A DNA stretch of 23,565 bases from a virus (IMGVR_UViG_3300022745_000143:1-23565), one strand, 5' to 3'; numbered from the stretch's first letter, positions 1 through 7,410 are shown. Translations and numbers: made by a program. Notes: generated from the sequence alone by a model not told the origin.

Positions 1-2
1 AG

Positions 3-740
3 CTGGCGTGGAGTCCAGAAACAGGGGACGAGTACAATCTCTCCATCGCACAGGAGCGGTTCATGGATGCTTTTATCTATCTCCTAGAGGATGCACAGCG
101 ACGGCACACTATAGAGAAGATTGTCTTCCCTATCGGCAACGACCTTCTTAACTGCGATGGGCCTCATGGTATGACTACGGGCGGTACTCCTCAGAGCAAC
201 GATGGTAGGTACATCAAGGCGTACCAAGTCACTCTAGGACTCATTGTGGGGGCGGTAGAGCGGCTCATGGAAGTGGCACCCGTTGAGGTACTATCTGTGC
301 CGGGGAATCATGACACTCTCTCTGCATGGACACTAACGGAAACGATCAGCGCATGGTTTAGGAAAGCACCTAATATCACCGTTGACAACTCACCAACGCT
401 CCGTAAGTATGTACGGCATGGCAAGTGCCTGATAGGGTTCACTCACGGTGATAAAGAGAAACCGGAATCATTGCCGCTTATCATGGCACAAGAGAGAGCA
501 AGTGATTGGGCAGAGACTAAGACCCGTGAATGGCACTTAGGACATAAGCACGCCGTTTCAACTAAGATTGTTGGTCAACTTGCAGAGCATACAGGGGTGA
601 AAGTAAGGGTTTTGCCTAGTCTCTCTGGTACTGATTCATGGCACCATGCACAAGGATATATTGGCAATACTAAGAGTGCAGAGGCGTACCTGTGGCACAA
701 AGAGAGGGGTCTACTAGGGGTATCCTACTACAACGTATAA
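3..740 (+). CDS. Metallophosphoesterase, 5' partial
   Basis: The reading frame is open to the window edge (codons from position 3), so the true start lies upstream and the ATG at 63 is probably internal. Calcineurin-like metallophosphoesterase motifs are visible, numbered from the ATG at 63: G-N-D at 25-27, GNHD at 81-84, FTHGD around 126-130 and GHKH at 160-163. The first metal-binding motif (DxH) is missing because it would lie before the window. Proteins of this family are metal-dependent phosphodiesterases or nucleases; in phages they are often annotated as DNA repair exonuclease-like. The substrate cannot be read from sequence. It is the only forward gene before a convergent reverse block and ends just before a strong hairpin. 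Confidence 0.85.
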   Translation: MAWSPETGDEYNLSIAQERFMDAFIYLLEDAQRRHTIEKIVFPIGNDLLNCDGPHGMTTGGTPQSNDGRYIKAYQVTLGLIVGAVERLMEVAPVEVLSVPGNHDTLSAWTLTETISAWFRKAPNITVDNSPTLRKYVRHGKCLIGFTHGDKEKPESLPLIMAQERASDWAETKTREWHLGHKHAVSTKIVGQLAEHTGVKVRVLPSLSGTDSWHHAQGYIGNTKSAEAYLWHKERGLLGVSYYNV

Positions 741-748
741 GCATAGAA

Positions 749-786
749 ATGAGTACACCCTGATAGTAATATCAGGGTGTACTCAT
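749..786. terminator. Bidirectional hairpin between converging genes
   Basis: A perfect inverted repeat: 749-765 pairs with 770-786 over 17 bp, closed by a 4-nt loop GTAA, which is a GNRA-type tetraloop when read on the plus strand. It sits between the stop of the forward phosphoesterase (740) and the stop of the reverse block (823). On the minus strand the stem is followed by ATTTCTAT, a weak U-tract; on the plus strand no U-tract follows. It probably ends the leftward transcript and also blocks or protects the rightward 3' end. Confidence 0.7.
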
Positions 787-822
787 ATGCAAAACAAACT
801 CAACAGTCTCTAGTATATCATA

Positions 823-1053
823 CTATACATACTTAGGCCATTCTTGATCTTCGTTGGACTTGTAGTGTGTCCATGCTTCTAACAGGATTTTAGAGAAGTG
901 TTGAAGATCATCAGATGCAACGACCCTCTCAGAGTAAGATCGAATCACACCAAACGTAGTCGTATTGACTCGCTCATTGCGCCGATGCGCCTCTTCCCAA
1001 TCATCGAGTGCCTTACGCAACTCCGCTGATACAACCAACGTTTCATCTTCCAT
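823..1053 (-). CDS. Hypothetical protein (76 aa)
   Basis: A small charged protein, predicted mostly helical, rich in Glu, Asp and Arg, with no signal peptide or membrane segment. Residues from about 7 to 30 (SAELRKALDDWEEAHRRNER) look like an amphipathic helix, as in many small phage modulators, but no family was recognised. The ATG overlaps the stop of the upstream reverse gene by one base (TAATG), so translation is likely coupled. It is the last gene of the leftward block, just before the hairpin at 749-786. Function unknown. Confidence 0.7.
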   Translation of the reverse strand: MEDETLVVSAELRKALDDWEEAHRRNERVNTTTFGVIRSYSERVVASDDLQHFSKILLEAWTHYKSNEDQEWPKYV

Positions 1054-1316
1054 TAGCGAAACCCTTGGTAACTAGACAAGATAACGTAAGGAAAGTTAGC
1101 GTTAGGCGGATTGACAACGCCAATCTCCTCTACTAGGACGTCGTTAGGATGCACCCATGAGCGTAGTCGCGGCCCACGTAGATTCCACCAATTAGGCCGA
1201 GGATCGCCGTCAGGATGAACAAACCGTGCTTCATCAGGACTGTTAGCGGCAACAACCGCACCGGAATACATATAGTACGACGCAAGGTCTGTGCGTGATA
1301 GTCGATAGATTTTCAT
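1053..1316 (-). CDS. Hypothetical protein (87 aa)
   Basis: Starts at an ATG preceded by AAGGAG on the minus strand. The layout resembles small phage proteins of unknown function: an N-terminal MKIYRLSRTD strand, then AVVAANSPDEARFVHP, then VLVEEIGVV, then a C-terminal VILSSYQGF. The middle is rich in Trp, Pro and Arg. No catalytic motif or membrane segment is visible. It lies directly downstream of thyX and upstream of a coupled 76-residue protein, so it is part of the same leftward transcript. Confidence 0.75.
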   Translation of the reverse strand: MKIYRLSRTDLASYYMYSGAVVAANSPDEARFVHPDGDPRPNWWNLRGPRLRSWVHPNDVLVEEIGVVNPPNANFPYVILSSYQGFR

Positions 1317-1318
1317 AG

Positions 1319-2086
1319 TTACTTCTCCTTCAAGTATGCTTTGATAGCATGGGGATACAGGGACTCACCAATCGTCTTGAGTGCCTCTGCATACTGGCGT
1401 GTTTCGCTCTGTGCATCGTGCGGTAGTCTCTGCTCTAGGATATGACACAACCCCTGCAATGATGTAGTCATAACCCATGATGTGTACATTGCATAGGCGG
1501 GTAGGTGGAGTCGTGCAATTTCAGGTGCGACTCCTATCCGTAAAGCGTCTTTATAGTAATCTACCCCGTCACAGATATGCTCTTGTAGGCGACCGCATAA
1601 TTCATTGCCAACCCTACTGTCTATGCACCCATCACCACTACCTTGCCGTCTAGTTTCAGGTGCTTTGCGCCATTCGTCTCTTTTAGGCACATAAAACTCA
1701 GGTTCGCTGTCCACATATCTGCGTGACTCTTCGTTATGGCTAAAAAACGGGTCACGGCGCACCATAGATTCGTCGTGGTCAGTTCCGACTGCGTACTTGA
1801 AAATCTGCCGTGCTACGAAGAGGGGTGCCTTGATACGGAACGTCATAACTGCACCACGGAACGGAGAGGTGTGATCTTCGCGGCCTAAGAAACCAATCAA
1901 CCGTTCCTCACCCTTGCCCCATGACATACTTTCCTTTGCAGTGGACACCTTAGCATCATTCACCACAAACAGGTCGGTGCAAGGCGTATAGGATAACTCT
2001 CCATCCTCGTTCTCATGCACATCACACGACACGCGAATTAACTGTACGAACCCTTTGTCCAGTACGGGTACTTTACTCAGCAACAT
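1319..2086 (-). CDS. thyX: Flavin-dependent thymidylate synthase (ThyX)
   Basis: ThyX makes dTMP from dUMP using methylene-tetrahydrofolate, NADPH and FAD, feeding phage DNA synthesis. Visible family blocks: HTSPFRGAVMTFRIKAPLFV at 72-91, then RQ at 93-94; SHNEESRRY at 116-124; ARLHLPAYAMYTSWVMTT at 191-208; and AQSETRQYA at 225-233, the C-terminal substrate-binding region. At 255 residues its length is normal for the family. The signature region is unusual: the position usually read as RHR or KHQ is KYA (97-99), and about a dozen extra residues (roughly 101-113) separate it from the S-x-N-E-x-S-x-R-Y part. Its ATG is preceded by GAGGAG. Upstream and downstream reverse genes are packed within a few bases. 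Confidence 0.9.
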   Translation of the reverse strand: MLLSKVPVLDKGFVQLIRVSCDVHENEDGELSYTPCTDLFVVNDAKVSTAKESMSWGKGEERLIGFLGREDHTSPFRGAVMTFRIKAPLFVARQIFKYAVGTDHDESMVRRDPFFSHNEESRRYVDSEPEFYVPKRDEWRKAPETRRQGSGDGCIDSRVGNELCGRLQEHICDGVDYYKDALRIGVAPEIARLHLPAYAMYTSWVMTTSLQGLCHILEQRLPHDAQSETRQYAEALKTIGESLYPHAIKAYLKEK

Positions 2087-2088
2087 TA

Positions 2089-2358
2089 TTACTCCTCATC
2101 GTCAATCAAGATACATTTCCAAAGATTACCCATGGTTCTATTAACATCTATCCTGATTACAAAGTCTCTAATATCGTCAGAAGTGTGTGACATTGCGATT
2201 TGTTTAAGCACCCTGATTAAACCAAAGGCATCATCACCCCTAAAGAAATAACCCGGCCAATCTTCGCCACCAAACTGCACAGGGCCGCTTTCCATCCGTG
2301 TCATGCCTTCAGGCAGTGGCACAACGCGCACTAATTCCTGTTTCTCTTCTGTAGTCAC
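2089..2358 (-). CDS. Hypothetical protein (89 aa, GTG start)
   Basis: The longest frame begins at a TTG at 2370, but that TTG is part of a good Shine-Dalgarno (GGAG at 2368-2365) placed six bases before a GTG at 2358. I therefore choose the GTG, which also overlaps the stop of the HNH gene as TAGTG. The protein is soluble-looking and acidic at its C terminus (ILIDDEE), with a central GGEDWPGYFFRGDDAFGL segment suggesting a compact alpha/beta fold. No family was recognised. Its 3' end carries the ribosome-binding site of thyX. Confidence 0.65.
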   Translation of the reverse strand: MTTEEKQELVRVVPLPEGMTRMESGPVQFGGEDWPGYFFRGDDAFGLIRVLKQIAMSHTSDDIRDFVIRIDVNRTMGNLWKCILIDDEE

Positions 2359-2711
2359 TACTTTCTCCAATCTTCGCCAATGGTAGCACTTCCATGTTTA
2401 GGTTTACCTAGCACATCGAAGTATTCATCGGCAGTACGGTTTCCCTTGTTGCGGTTGCACTTGTGACAACACACTGCAAGGTTCTTGCCAACGTAGGGGT
2501 CTACGAGGTCAAACTCTTTTGCTCTAGATATAGGCACCTTATGGTCTACCGTCATTTCCTTATACGGCACATAGGCACCGCAGTAGTAACATAGACCCTT
2601 GCGAATCTCCCACATAACACGACGTTGGTGAGGAGATATCTTGCGCCGATCTTCCTTAGTGTAGTTAAACAGAGGAAGCCCATCTTCATCTAGAACCCAA
2701 GACTTAGACAC
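2358..2711 (-). CDS. HNH endonuclease
   Basis: A small HNH nuclease (117 aa). Zinc-binding pairs are visible as C41-x-x-C44 and C82-x-x-C85. The catalytic core follows the HNH pattern: D56-H57 in VDHKVPISRA, N77 in GKNLAV, and N86 in CHKCNRNKGN. This family nicks or cleaves DNA. In phages such free-standing genes are either packaging-associated nucleases or homing endonucleases. Here it lies in the leftward early-type block rather than beside TerL, so a homing or genome-degrading role is possible but not shown. The start is GTG, directly after the stop of the upstream membrane-protein gene. Confidence 0.85.
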   Translation of the reverse strand: MSKSWVLDEDGLPLFNYTKEDRRKISPHQRRVMWEIRKGLCYYCGAYVPYKEMTVDHKVPISRAKEFDLVDPYVGKNLAVCCHKCNRNKGNRTADEYFDVLGKPKHGSATIGEDWRK

Positions 2712-3104
2712 CTACTTCTTGCCTTCCTTGATAGCATCTAGATGCTTAGATACAAGGTACTTGGCCGTATCATCGCCCGTATGAATCATGTAGTTAGTAC
2801 AAGCATCCTTATCATTCTTATCTACGCAGTTATGGAAGTCAATCTTTGCTTGATTATCTTCAGCAACAGCAAAAGATATACCCCATACCGCAACCGCGAC
2901 TATTCCAACAATCACTAAAAACATAGCAAAGTTGGGCCAATCAATACGACCCACGAAATCAGAAAACTGATTTACAACAGTCTTCTTGTTCAACTCTTTC
3001 TCGTACCCCTCAATGATATCGAGCAGATACTCCTTGCCATGCTCTGTACTAACTTCAAAGTGAGCGTTCACTAATGCCGTGCTATGCTCGTATACTTTTC
3101 CCAT
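2712..3104 (-). CDS. Single-pass membrane protein, unknown function
   Basis: A 130-residue protein with one clear membrane segment at about 58-80 (NFAMFLVIVGIVAVAVWGIS and following). The N-terminal part (1-55) is charged and the C-terminal part (81-130) is hydrophilic with two cysteines (93 and 102) that could form a disulfide if exported. No family was recognised. It is the first gene of the leftward block: a promoter lies at 3140-3168, and the minus-strand ribosome-binding site GAAAGG is seven bases before the ATG. Inner-membrane location is likely; its role is unknown. Confidence 0.75.
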   Translation of the reverse strand: MGKVYEHSTALVNAHFEVSTEHGKEYLLDIIEGYEKELNKKTVVNQFSDFVGRIDWPNFAMFLVIVGIVAVAVWGISFAVAEDNQAKIDFHNCVDKNDKDACTNYMIHTGDDTAKYLVSKHLDAIKEGKK

Positions 3105-3139
3105 TTACTTACCTTTCTTATACCTCTGTAGGTATACTG

Positions 3140-3168
3140 ATTTTATCACCCATACGCCTATGCGTCAA
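3140..3168 (-). promoter_or_regulatory. Leftward sigma70-type promoter
   Basis: On the minus strand TTGACG (3168-3163) is separated by exactly 17 bases from TAAAAT (3145-3140), and the -10 is preceded by TGA, an extended -10 feature. The expected start is near 3133, about 29 bases before the ATG at 3104. It would drive the whole reverse block 823-3104. Confidence 0.75.
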
Positions 3169-3177
3169 TATCAAATA

Positions 3178-3192
3178 TGGTATACTTTCATC
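3178..3192 (+). promoter_or_regulatory. Rightward extended -10 promoter, probably leaderless
   Basis: TGGTATACT at 3178-3186 matches an extended -10 element (TGn plus TATACT). No convincing -35 is seen at 16-18 bases upstream. The expected start, about seven bases after the -10, falls on the A of the ATG at 3193, and no Shine-Dalgarno precedes that ATG. The transcript would therefore be leaderless. It lies back-to-back with the leftward promoter. Confidence 0.55.
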
Positions 3193-3885
3193 ATGTCTCT
3201 AAAGACAGAAAAGCCAAGGTTGTACCACTGGATATGCAAGCACCGCCCGTGGCACTGGAAGAAAGACCGAGAGAAGAACTTCCCCTTATGGGTGCCTAAG
3301 AATAAGCGTCCAAAGGTCATACGTTCGTCGTATCGGTACATATACCCTAGTATAACAGAAGATATGGCAGACGGGGTACATTGGTGGGAGCGCGACCATC
3401 CAGTTGTGCGTGGTGACAAGGGTATTCTGTACTATGCAGAGCAGTTCAGTTGCCAATGGCACTCAGGAGGGTACAAGAACGCAACCGGGCGCGTGAAGGC
3501 GCGTAGTAAGAATCCACTGCCTCCGATCAGCCAGTTGACCGTGTATCCACCTGAAGAGGTGTTTGGCGTAGACGATCTAGTCTACAAAGATGGGAAGGTA
3601 CTTCTACCGTGGTCAATGTACACGTTACCTAAGAGGTTGCTTGTGCAAGGGTACTATGTCAAGAAAGGGTTAGTCTACCGCAATGATGGGCAGGTACTCT
3701 GCTCTGCAATGCTAAAGAATAGTCACAAGCGGTATCGACCATATGGCCTACCTTGTATCAATGTGCCAGAGGTATGTGGGCGGTGTTCCTCGCATGGGGG
3801 TAACGTTGCCAAGGGGTTCTCACACCCGTTTTATCTGAAGAGACTGAGAGAGGAAATGGAAGAAGTGTATGGAAGTCGAAATTAA
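3193..3885 (+). CDS. Hypothetical protein (230 aa), likely leaderless
   Basis: The frame is open further upstream (to 3079), but those extra codons run across both promoters and have no ribosome-binding site; I choose the ATG at 3193. The protein is rich in Trp, Tyr, Arg and Lys, with a basic N terminus (KHRPWHWKKDREKNFPLW). A CGRC motif and a nearby Cys near the C terminus could bind a metal. No family was recognised. It is the first rightward gene, and its 3' end overlaps the small terminase candidate by 17 bases, so it may be coupled to packaging. Confidence 0.75.
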   Translation: MSLKTEKPRLYHWICKHRPWHWKKDREKNFPLWVPKNKRPKVIRSSYRYIYPSITEDMADGVHWWERDHPVVRGDKGILYYAEQFSCQWHSGGYKNATGRVKARSKNPLPPISQLTVYPPEEVFGVDDLVYKDGKVLLPWSMYTLPKRLLVQGYYVKKGLVYRNDGQVLCSAMLKNSHKRYRPYGLPCINVPEVCGRCSSHGGNVAKGFSHPFYLKRLREEMEEVYGSRN

Positions 3886-4633
3886 ACGTGGTCGCGGTCG
3901 GCCTAAGGGCAGTGGCAATAAACCTACTCCTAAACTCCATGTTGCGCCTAGTCTTGATTCTACACCGGTTTCTGGCATCGAGGAGGAAGTACCCATCCGT
4001 ATGCCTAAGACCCCTAGAATCGAACCACACAGGCTCAAACGAGGGTATCTCGCGCCTTGGAAACAACTAGAGGAAACAGCGGCACTCTTGCCTGATACGG
4101 TCATGGCACGAATCTCTACGCAACACGAGATTGACCTGATTGTGCAGAGGGTGCAACAACTTCTTGACAAGGTAGAACCGGGAGAGTCAGGCGATACTTG
4201 GCGATCACTCAAGATGCAGATGCTTGCCATGGAGAAGGCACGAAAAGGTGGGGACGAGTCTGAGTTTTGGGATGGTTGGAGTTCGCTCGTAAGTCTTGTT
4301 GCCTTTGGTGATGCGGAGGCGCAAACGTGGAAGGAAATCTACGAAGCGATAGAGGTACTTCGTCGCCTTAAAGAGACAGAACTTAAACGTCATGCACAAG
4401 AAGTAACGAGTATGGCCCGTGAGGAAGTTATCGCTGTTATCCTAGATCAGCAGAAGATGTTCCAGTATGCAGTGATTGGCGAGATTAAAGATACGGCATT
4501 GCAGAGTCGTGTCCTTGCACGGTATCAAGAGTTCATTGACCGTAAGTTCAATGTTGCCGGTGCGATTAGTGCGTACTCTCAAGGAACTGAAGATCACGGA
4601 GCGATTATCGAAGCGGAGTACACAGAGGAGTAG
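3869..4633 (+). CDS. terS: Putative small terminase subunit
   Basis: A 254-residue protein two genes upstream of TerL, the usual place for the small terminase, which recognises the packaging site on phage DNA and activates TerL. Residues 7-18 (RGRGRPKGSGNK) form an AT-hook-like DNA-binding tail, repeated in many phage DNA-binding proteins. The rest is strongly helical: about 75-135, then a long helical stretch 140-210 with heptad-like spacing, suiting an oligomeric ring. The sequence is not diagnostic, so the call rests on position, the DNA-binding tail and the helical layout. It overlaps the preceding gene by 17 bases. Confidence 0.55.
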   Translation: MEVEIKRGRGRPKGSGNKPTPKLHVAPSLDSTPVSGIEEEVPIRMPKTPRIEPHRLKRGYLAPWKQLEETAALLPDTVMARISTQHEIDLIVQRVQQLLDKVEPGESGDTWRSLKMQMLAMEKARKGGDESEFWDGWSSLVSLVAFGDAEAQTWKEIYEAIEVLRRLKETELKRHAQEVTSMAREEVIAVILDQQKMFQYAVIGEIKDTALQSRVLARYQEFIDRKFNVAGAISAYSQGTEDHGAIIEAEYTEE

Positions 4634-4634
4634 C

Positions 4635-4754
4635 ATGGAGAGAAACTTGGCAGGTATCGTATTCATCATTGCAATAGTGGCAGTAACCTGTATCGCTGTG
4701 ACTCTCCTCAGTATCATCCTTGCATGGGCCAATGAGTTTAGAAGGAATAAGTAA
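4635..4754 (+). CDS. Small membrane peptide (39 aa)
   Basis: A short ORF starting at ATG 4635 with GAGGAG just upstream. One hydrophobic span (residues about 5-32, LAGIVFIIAIVAVTCIAVTL and following) is followed by a short charged tail, NEFRRNK. It ends in TAATG, sharing one base with the TerL start, so it is translationally coupled to TerL. It could be a small holin-like or membrane-tethering peptide; its position between the terminase genes says nothing firm about function. The longer in-frame version from 4476 runs antiparallel to no gene but overlaps the terS candidate and is not supported. Confidence 0.6.
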   Translation: MERNLAGIVFIIAIVAVTCIAVTLLSIILAWANEFRRNK

Positions 4755-6502
4755 TGCCCCGTAAAGATGAACCGGGTTCAGGCATTATAGGTCGTGGCGG
4801 GGTTGCAGATGCCATTCGCAACCTCGTCACTAAAGAGTCACGCCTTGATACCGGCGGTGCTATCATGCGTGACCGCTCCTATCCTATTGAGGAAGGGGCG
4901 AACATTGGTTACGAGGAATGGATTAGGCGGTATGCAGGGCATATCGTGACTCGTGATCTAGCACCGGCACACAAGAGAGCATGGGAATGGGCAGAGGGTC
5001 TTAAACGAGGAAAAATGCCCCCCGCGTTCCTTGCGTGTTGGCCTCGTGGTACAGGTAAGTCAACCACTGTTGAGCTTATTGTCTCTCGCCTCTCTCACAC
5101 AGTTAAGCGCAACTTCGTCCTTTACGTCTCTGCAAAGCAAGCGTCTGCTGATAACCATGTCTCTGGCATTGCCGGTCTTATGGAACAGATCGGCATTGAG
5201 AGAGCAGTTACTCAGTACGGTTACTCTAAGGGCTGGACAGCTTCACGGCTTCGCACTGCAAACGGATTCAACGTGCTTGCCTTTGGCCTTGACGCCCATA
5301 CTCGCGGTGTGAAGTTAGATAGTCTCCGTCCCAGCGTTTTGATTTTTGATGATATCGATGAAGAGAATGATTCTGCCACTGTCACGCAGACAAAGATTGA
5401 TGCAATCACCAAGGCTGTTATCCCCGCCGGTTCTCCAGATGTTGCTATCTTCTTTGCACAGAACGCTATCCACGCAGGGTCTATCATGTCTCAAATACTC
5501 AACAAAGAGTTAAATATCCTGCGTAATCGCATAGAAGACGTAGTCCCTGCAATCAACGGATTACGCACTGAAGAGATAGAAATTGGTGGCAGGGAAGTAA
5601 TTAGAATTACGGGGGGTGATTCTGCATGGCCCGGTATTAGTTTGTCTCATTGGGAAGACCTAATGAACGCTACTGACTTACGAGCTTTCCTTGTAGAGTA
5701 CCAACACGAAGTCGGTGCGGGAGGAATGTTCTTTAGGTTCCAAGCAGAGAAGGACGGGCGTGATTGGCACGTTTGCGAACCATTTGAGATACCTAAGCAC
5801 TGGACTGTCTTTGCAGGACACGACTATGGTACAACCGCCGCCGCGTGTTCTTACCTTGCCGCAGTGGACGAATACGGTGACGTGTACGTCTTTGGTGAGG
5901 AGTACAAGGCGGGTCGTGAGAGTGCCGAACAAGCAGAGGCGTTTAGGGATATGTGCCGACGCTACGACGTTGACCCTAAGAACATTATCATTGCCTTTGA
6001 CTGGGCAAACACATTCCCGCCTAAAGAGACTTCACAACGACTTGGCGAGTACCCCGTTGAGAAATGGTGGGCGGTGAATCTCAATGCAGTCATGGCGGTG
6101 AAGGATAGGGTAGCGGGTTGGGCGAACCTAAGATCATGGCTCAGGGAAACGCGCCTTAGTGTGGATGGTACTTACACCCCTAGACTTCGTATCATGCGTG
6201 GTCGCGCCCCCTACCTCCAATCCTTCTTTGAACGTGCCATGGCCGACCCTAGACACCCTGAGGACGTATCCGTAGCAGAGTCTTTAACGCACTCAGGAGA
6301 CGCCTTCCGCTACTGTATGATGCAACGACCACTTGCATCGGCAGGAGAATCAAGTAGTGCCAAAGAAATTAGGACAGCAAAGGGTGACACCGTGACCCTA
6401 CCGGCAGGAATGGATTCCTATATCCGCAAGCAGATGGAGTCTATCCTAACGGGCCGACCGGCGCATGAGTTCAATAAGCCGTACAATCAGACAAGAGGAT
6501 GA
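4754..6502 (+). CDS. terL: Terminase large subunit (packaging ATPase-nuclease)
   Basis: TerL pumps DNA into the prohead and cuts the concatemer. The ATPase part shows Walker A CWPRGTGKSTT at 95-105 and Walker B VLIFDDIDEE at 195-204. The RNase H-like nuclease part shows three acidic sites in the right order: D357 in FAGHDYG, D416 in IIIAFDWAN and D516 in HSGDAFRY. At 582 residues it is complete. The ATG shares one base with the stop of the 39-residue peptide. The last residues, KPYNQTRG, recur almost exactly at the end of the next gene, which is unusual (see the repeat entries). Confidence 0.95.
   Translation: MPRKDEPGSGIIGRGGVADAIRNLVTKESRLDTGGAIMRDRSYPIEEGANIGYEEWIRRYAGHIVTRDLAPAHKRAWEWAEGLKRGKMPPAFLACWPRGTGKSTTVELIVSRLSHTVKRNFVLYVSAKQASADNHVSGIAGLMEQIGIERAVTQYGYSKGWTASRLRTANGFNVLAFGLDAHTRGVKLDSLRPSVLIFDDIDEENDSATVTQTKIDAITKAVIPAGSPDVAIFFAQNAIHAGSIMSQILNKELNILRNRIEDVVPAINGLRTEEIEIGGREVIRITGGDSAWPGISLSHWEDLMNATDLRAFLVEYQHEVGAGGMFFRFQAEKDGRDWHVCEPFEIPKHWTVFAGHDYGTTAAACSYLAAVDEYGDVYVFGEEYKAGRESAEQAEAFRDMCRRYDVDPKNIIIAFDWANTFPPKETSQRLGEYPVEKWWAVNLNAVMAVKDRVAGWANLRSWLRETRLSVDGTYTPRLRIMRGRAPYLQSFFERAMADPRHPEDVSVAESLTHSGDAFRYCMMQRPLASAGESSSAKEIRTAKGDTVTLPAGMDSYIRKQMESILTGRPAHEFNKPYNQTRG
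6476..6502 (+). repeat. Imperfect direct repeat, copy 1 (TerL 3' end)
   Basis: Twenty-seven bases that match 7247-7273 at 23 of 27 positions. It encodes the TerL tail KPYNQTRG and contains AAGAGGA, the ribosome-binding site for the gene at 6506. Confidence 0.85.
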
Positions 6503-6505
6503 AAA

Positions 6506-7273
6506 ATGAAAGAAATCGTAGACTTTGAAAAACTAGAGGAATGGCTTGACCCCGATCAACGCCCAGCCTATTTGAAAGATATTGAGATGCGTCTCATATA
6601 TCGAATTAACGGCGGCGAGTATGCGAAGGACTCTAAAAGCGTAAGGTGCATTATGCCATTCGTTGTCGCCCCGACCTTCTCAAAGTATTGTGGATGGTCT
6701 TATGAAACGTATAAAGAAGCAGAAAGGGTATTCTTCCTAGATAAAGAAAAACCGTTTGGTTCATATACGATACAGCAATACTTAATGCAAGCGTACCCTT
6801 ATAGTAGTATTTGCATGTACACTGAAATCATCAGTGATATATCAGAGATGCTTGAAAAAGGAGTATTCTTCGACCTAAGTGAATCTGATTTTTATTATAC
6901 CCCTGAAGTAGAATCTCCCATCACCGATGAGTATGTATATAAACAATACTACTCTAATAGAAAGAGTAATCCCGAACCTAAGTCTAATGGTGATGCACCA
7001 TCGCTAATTTCTCGCAAGGTGTTTGACTGGCACTTCTTTGAATGGCGAGGAGATATAACAAAACCAATATATGTTTCAAAAGATGGACTGTCAAGTACGG
7101 GGGTAGGGCCATTTATTGACGCGGGAATTGGAGTTGCGCCTATGTCTATCTCTGACGATAACTACGCAGAGGGATTTATGGAAATGCACTTTCCTGATGA
7201 TTCTTCTCTTTGGTGGGAAATGTGTGATGGGACTAAAGTGTTGAAAAAACCGTACAATCAAGCAAGAGGATAA
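6506..7273 (+). CDS. Hypothetical protein (255 aa), probable inserted gene
   Basis: Begins three bases after the TerL stop, with AAGAGGA upstream. The product is acidic and rich in Tyr, Phe, Asp, Glu and Ser, with no membrane segment and no recognised family. Its DNA is clearly AT-richer than its neighbours: hand counts give 21 and 19 G+C of 60 in the lines at 6781 and 6841, against 33 of 60 at 6061 in terL. Its last residues (KPYNQARG) repeat the TerL tail (KPYNQTRG). Together these suggest a later acquisition (a moron-like gene) placed between TerL and the small ORFs through the short repeat. Function unknown. Confidence 0.8.
   Translation: MKEIVDFEKLEEWLDPDQRPAYLKDIEMRLIYRINGGEYAKDSKSVRCIMPFVVAPTFSKYCGWSYETYKEAERVFFLDKEKPFGSYTIQQYLMQAYPYSSICMYTEIISDISEMLEKGVFFDLSESDFYYTPEVESPITDEYVYKQYYSNRKSNPEPKSNGDAPSLISRKVFDWHFFEWRGDITKPIYVSKDGLSSTGVGPFIDAGIGVAPMSISDDNYAEGFMEMHFPDDSSLWWEMCDGTKVLKKPYNQARG
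7247..7273 (+). repeat. Imperfect direct repeat, copy 2 (end of inserted gene)
   Basis: Second copy of the TerL 3'-end repeat, 771 bases after the first. It encodes KPYNQARG and again supplies AAGAGGA as ribosome-binding site, here for the ORF at 7279. Confidence 0.85.
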
Positions 7274-7278
7274 CGACT

Positions 7279-7410
7279 ATGCCAGCAAAGTCAAAAGCAC
7301 AAGTGAAATCGTGTTTCGCTAAGAAAGACCCTAAATGGGACTGCAAGAAGATGGTGAAAGAGACTCCTAACCTTAAATCACTACCGGAACACGTTAAGAA
7401 GAAGAAATGA
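7279..7410 (+). CDS. Small basic protein (43 aa)
   Basis: Too short for standard calling but well supported: ATG 7279 follows AAGAGGA, and the stop overlaps the next start as ATGA. The product begins MPAKSKAQVK and ends EHVKKKK, with about one third Lys, two cysteines (residues 12 and 22) and a WDCKK motif. The MPAKSKAQ beginning is shared by a group of small phage and bacterial proteins of unknown function (DUF3008-like), but the match is too short to be sure. Possibly nucleic-acid binding. Confidence 0.6.
   Translation: MPAKSKAQVKSCFAKKDPKWDCKKMVKETPNLKSLPEHVKKKK

Noticed and set aside
3079-3192. N-terminal extension of the first rightward gene
   Set aside because: It would overlap the leftward gene start and both promoters, and no ribosome-binding site is present.
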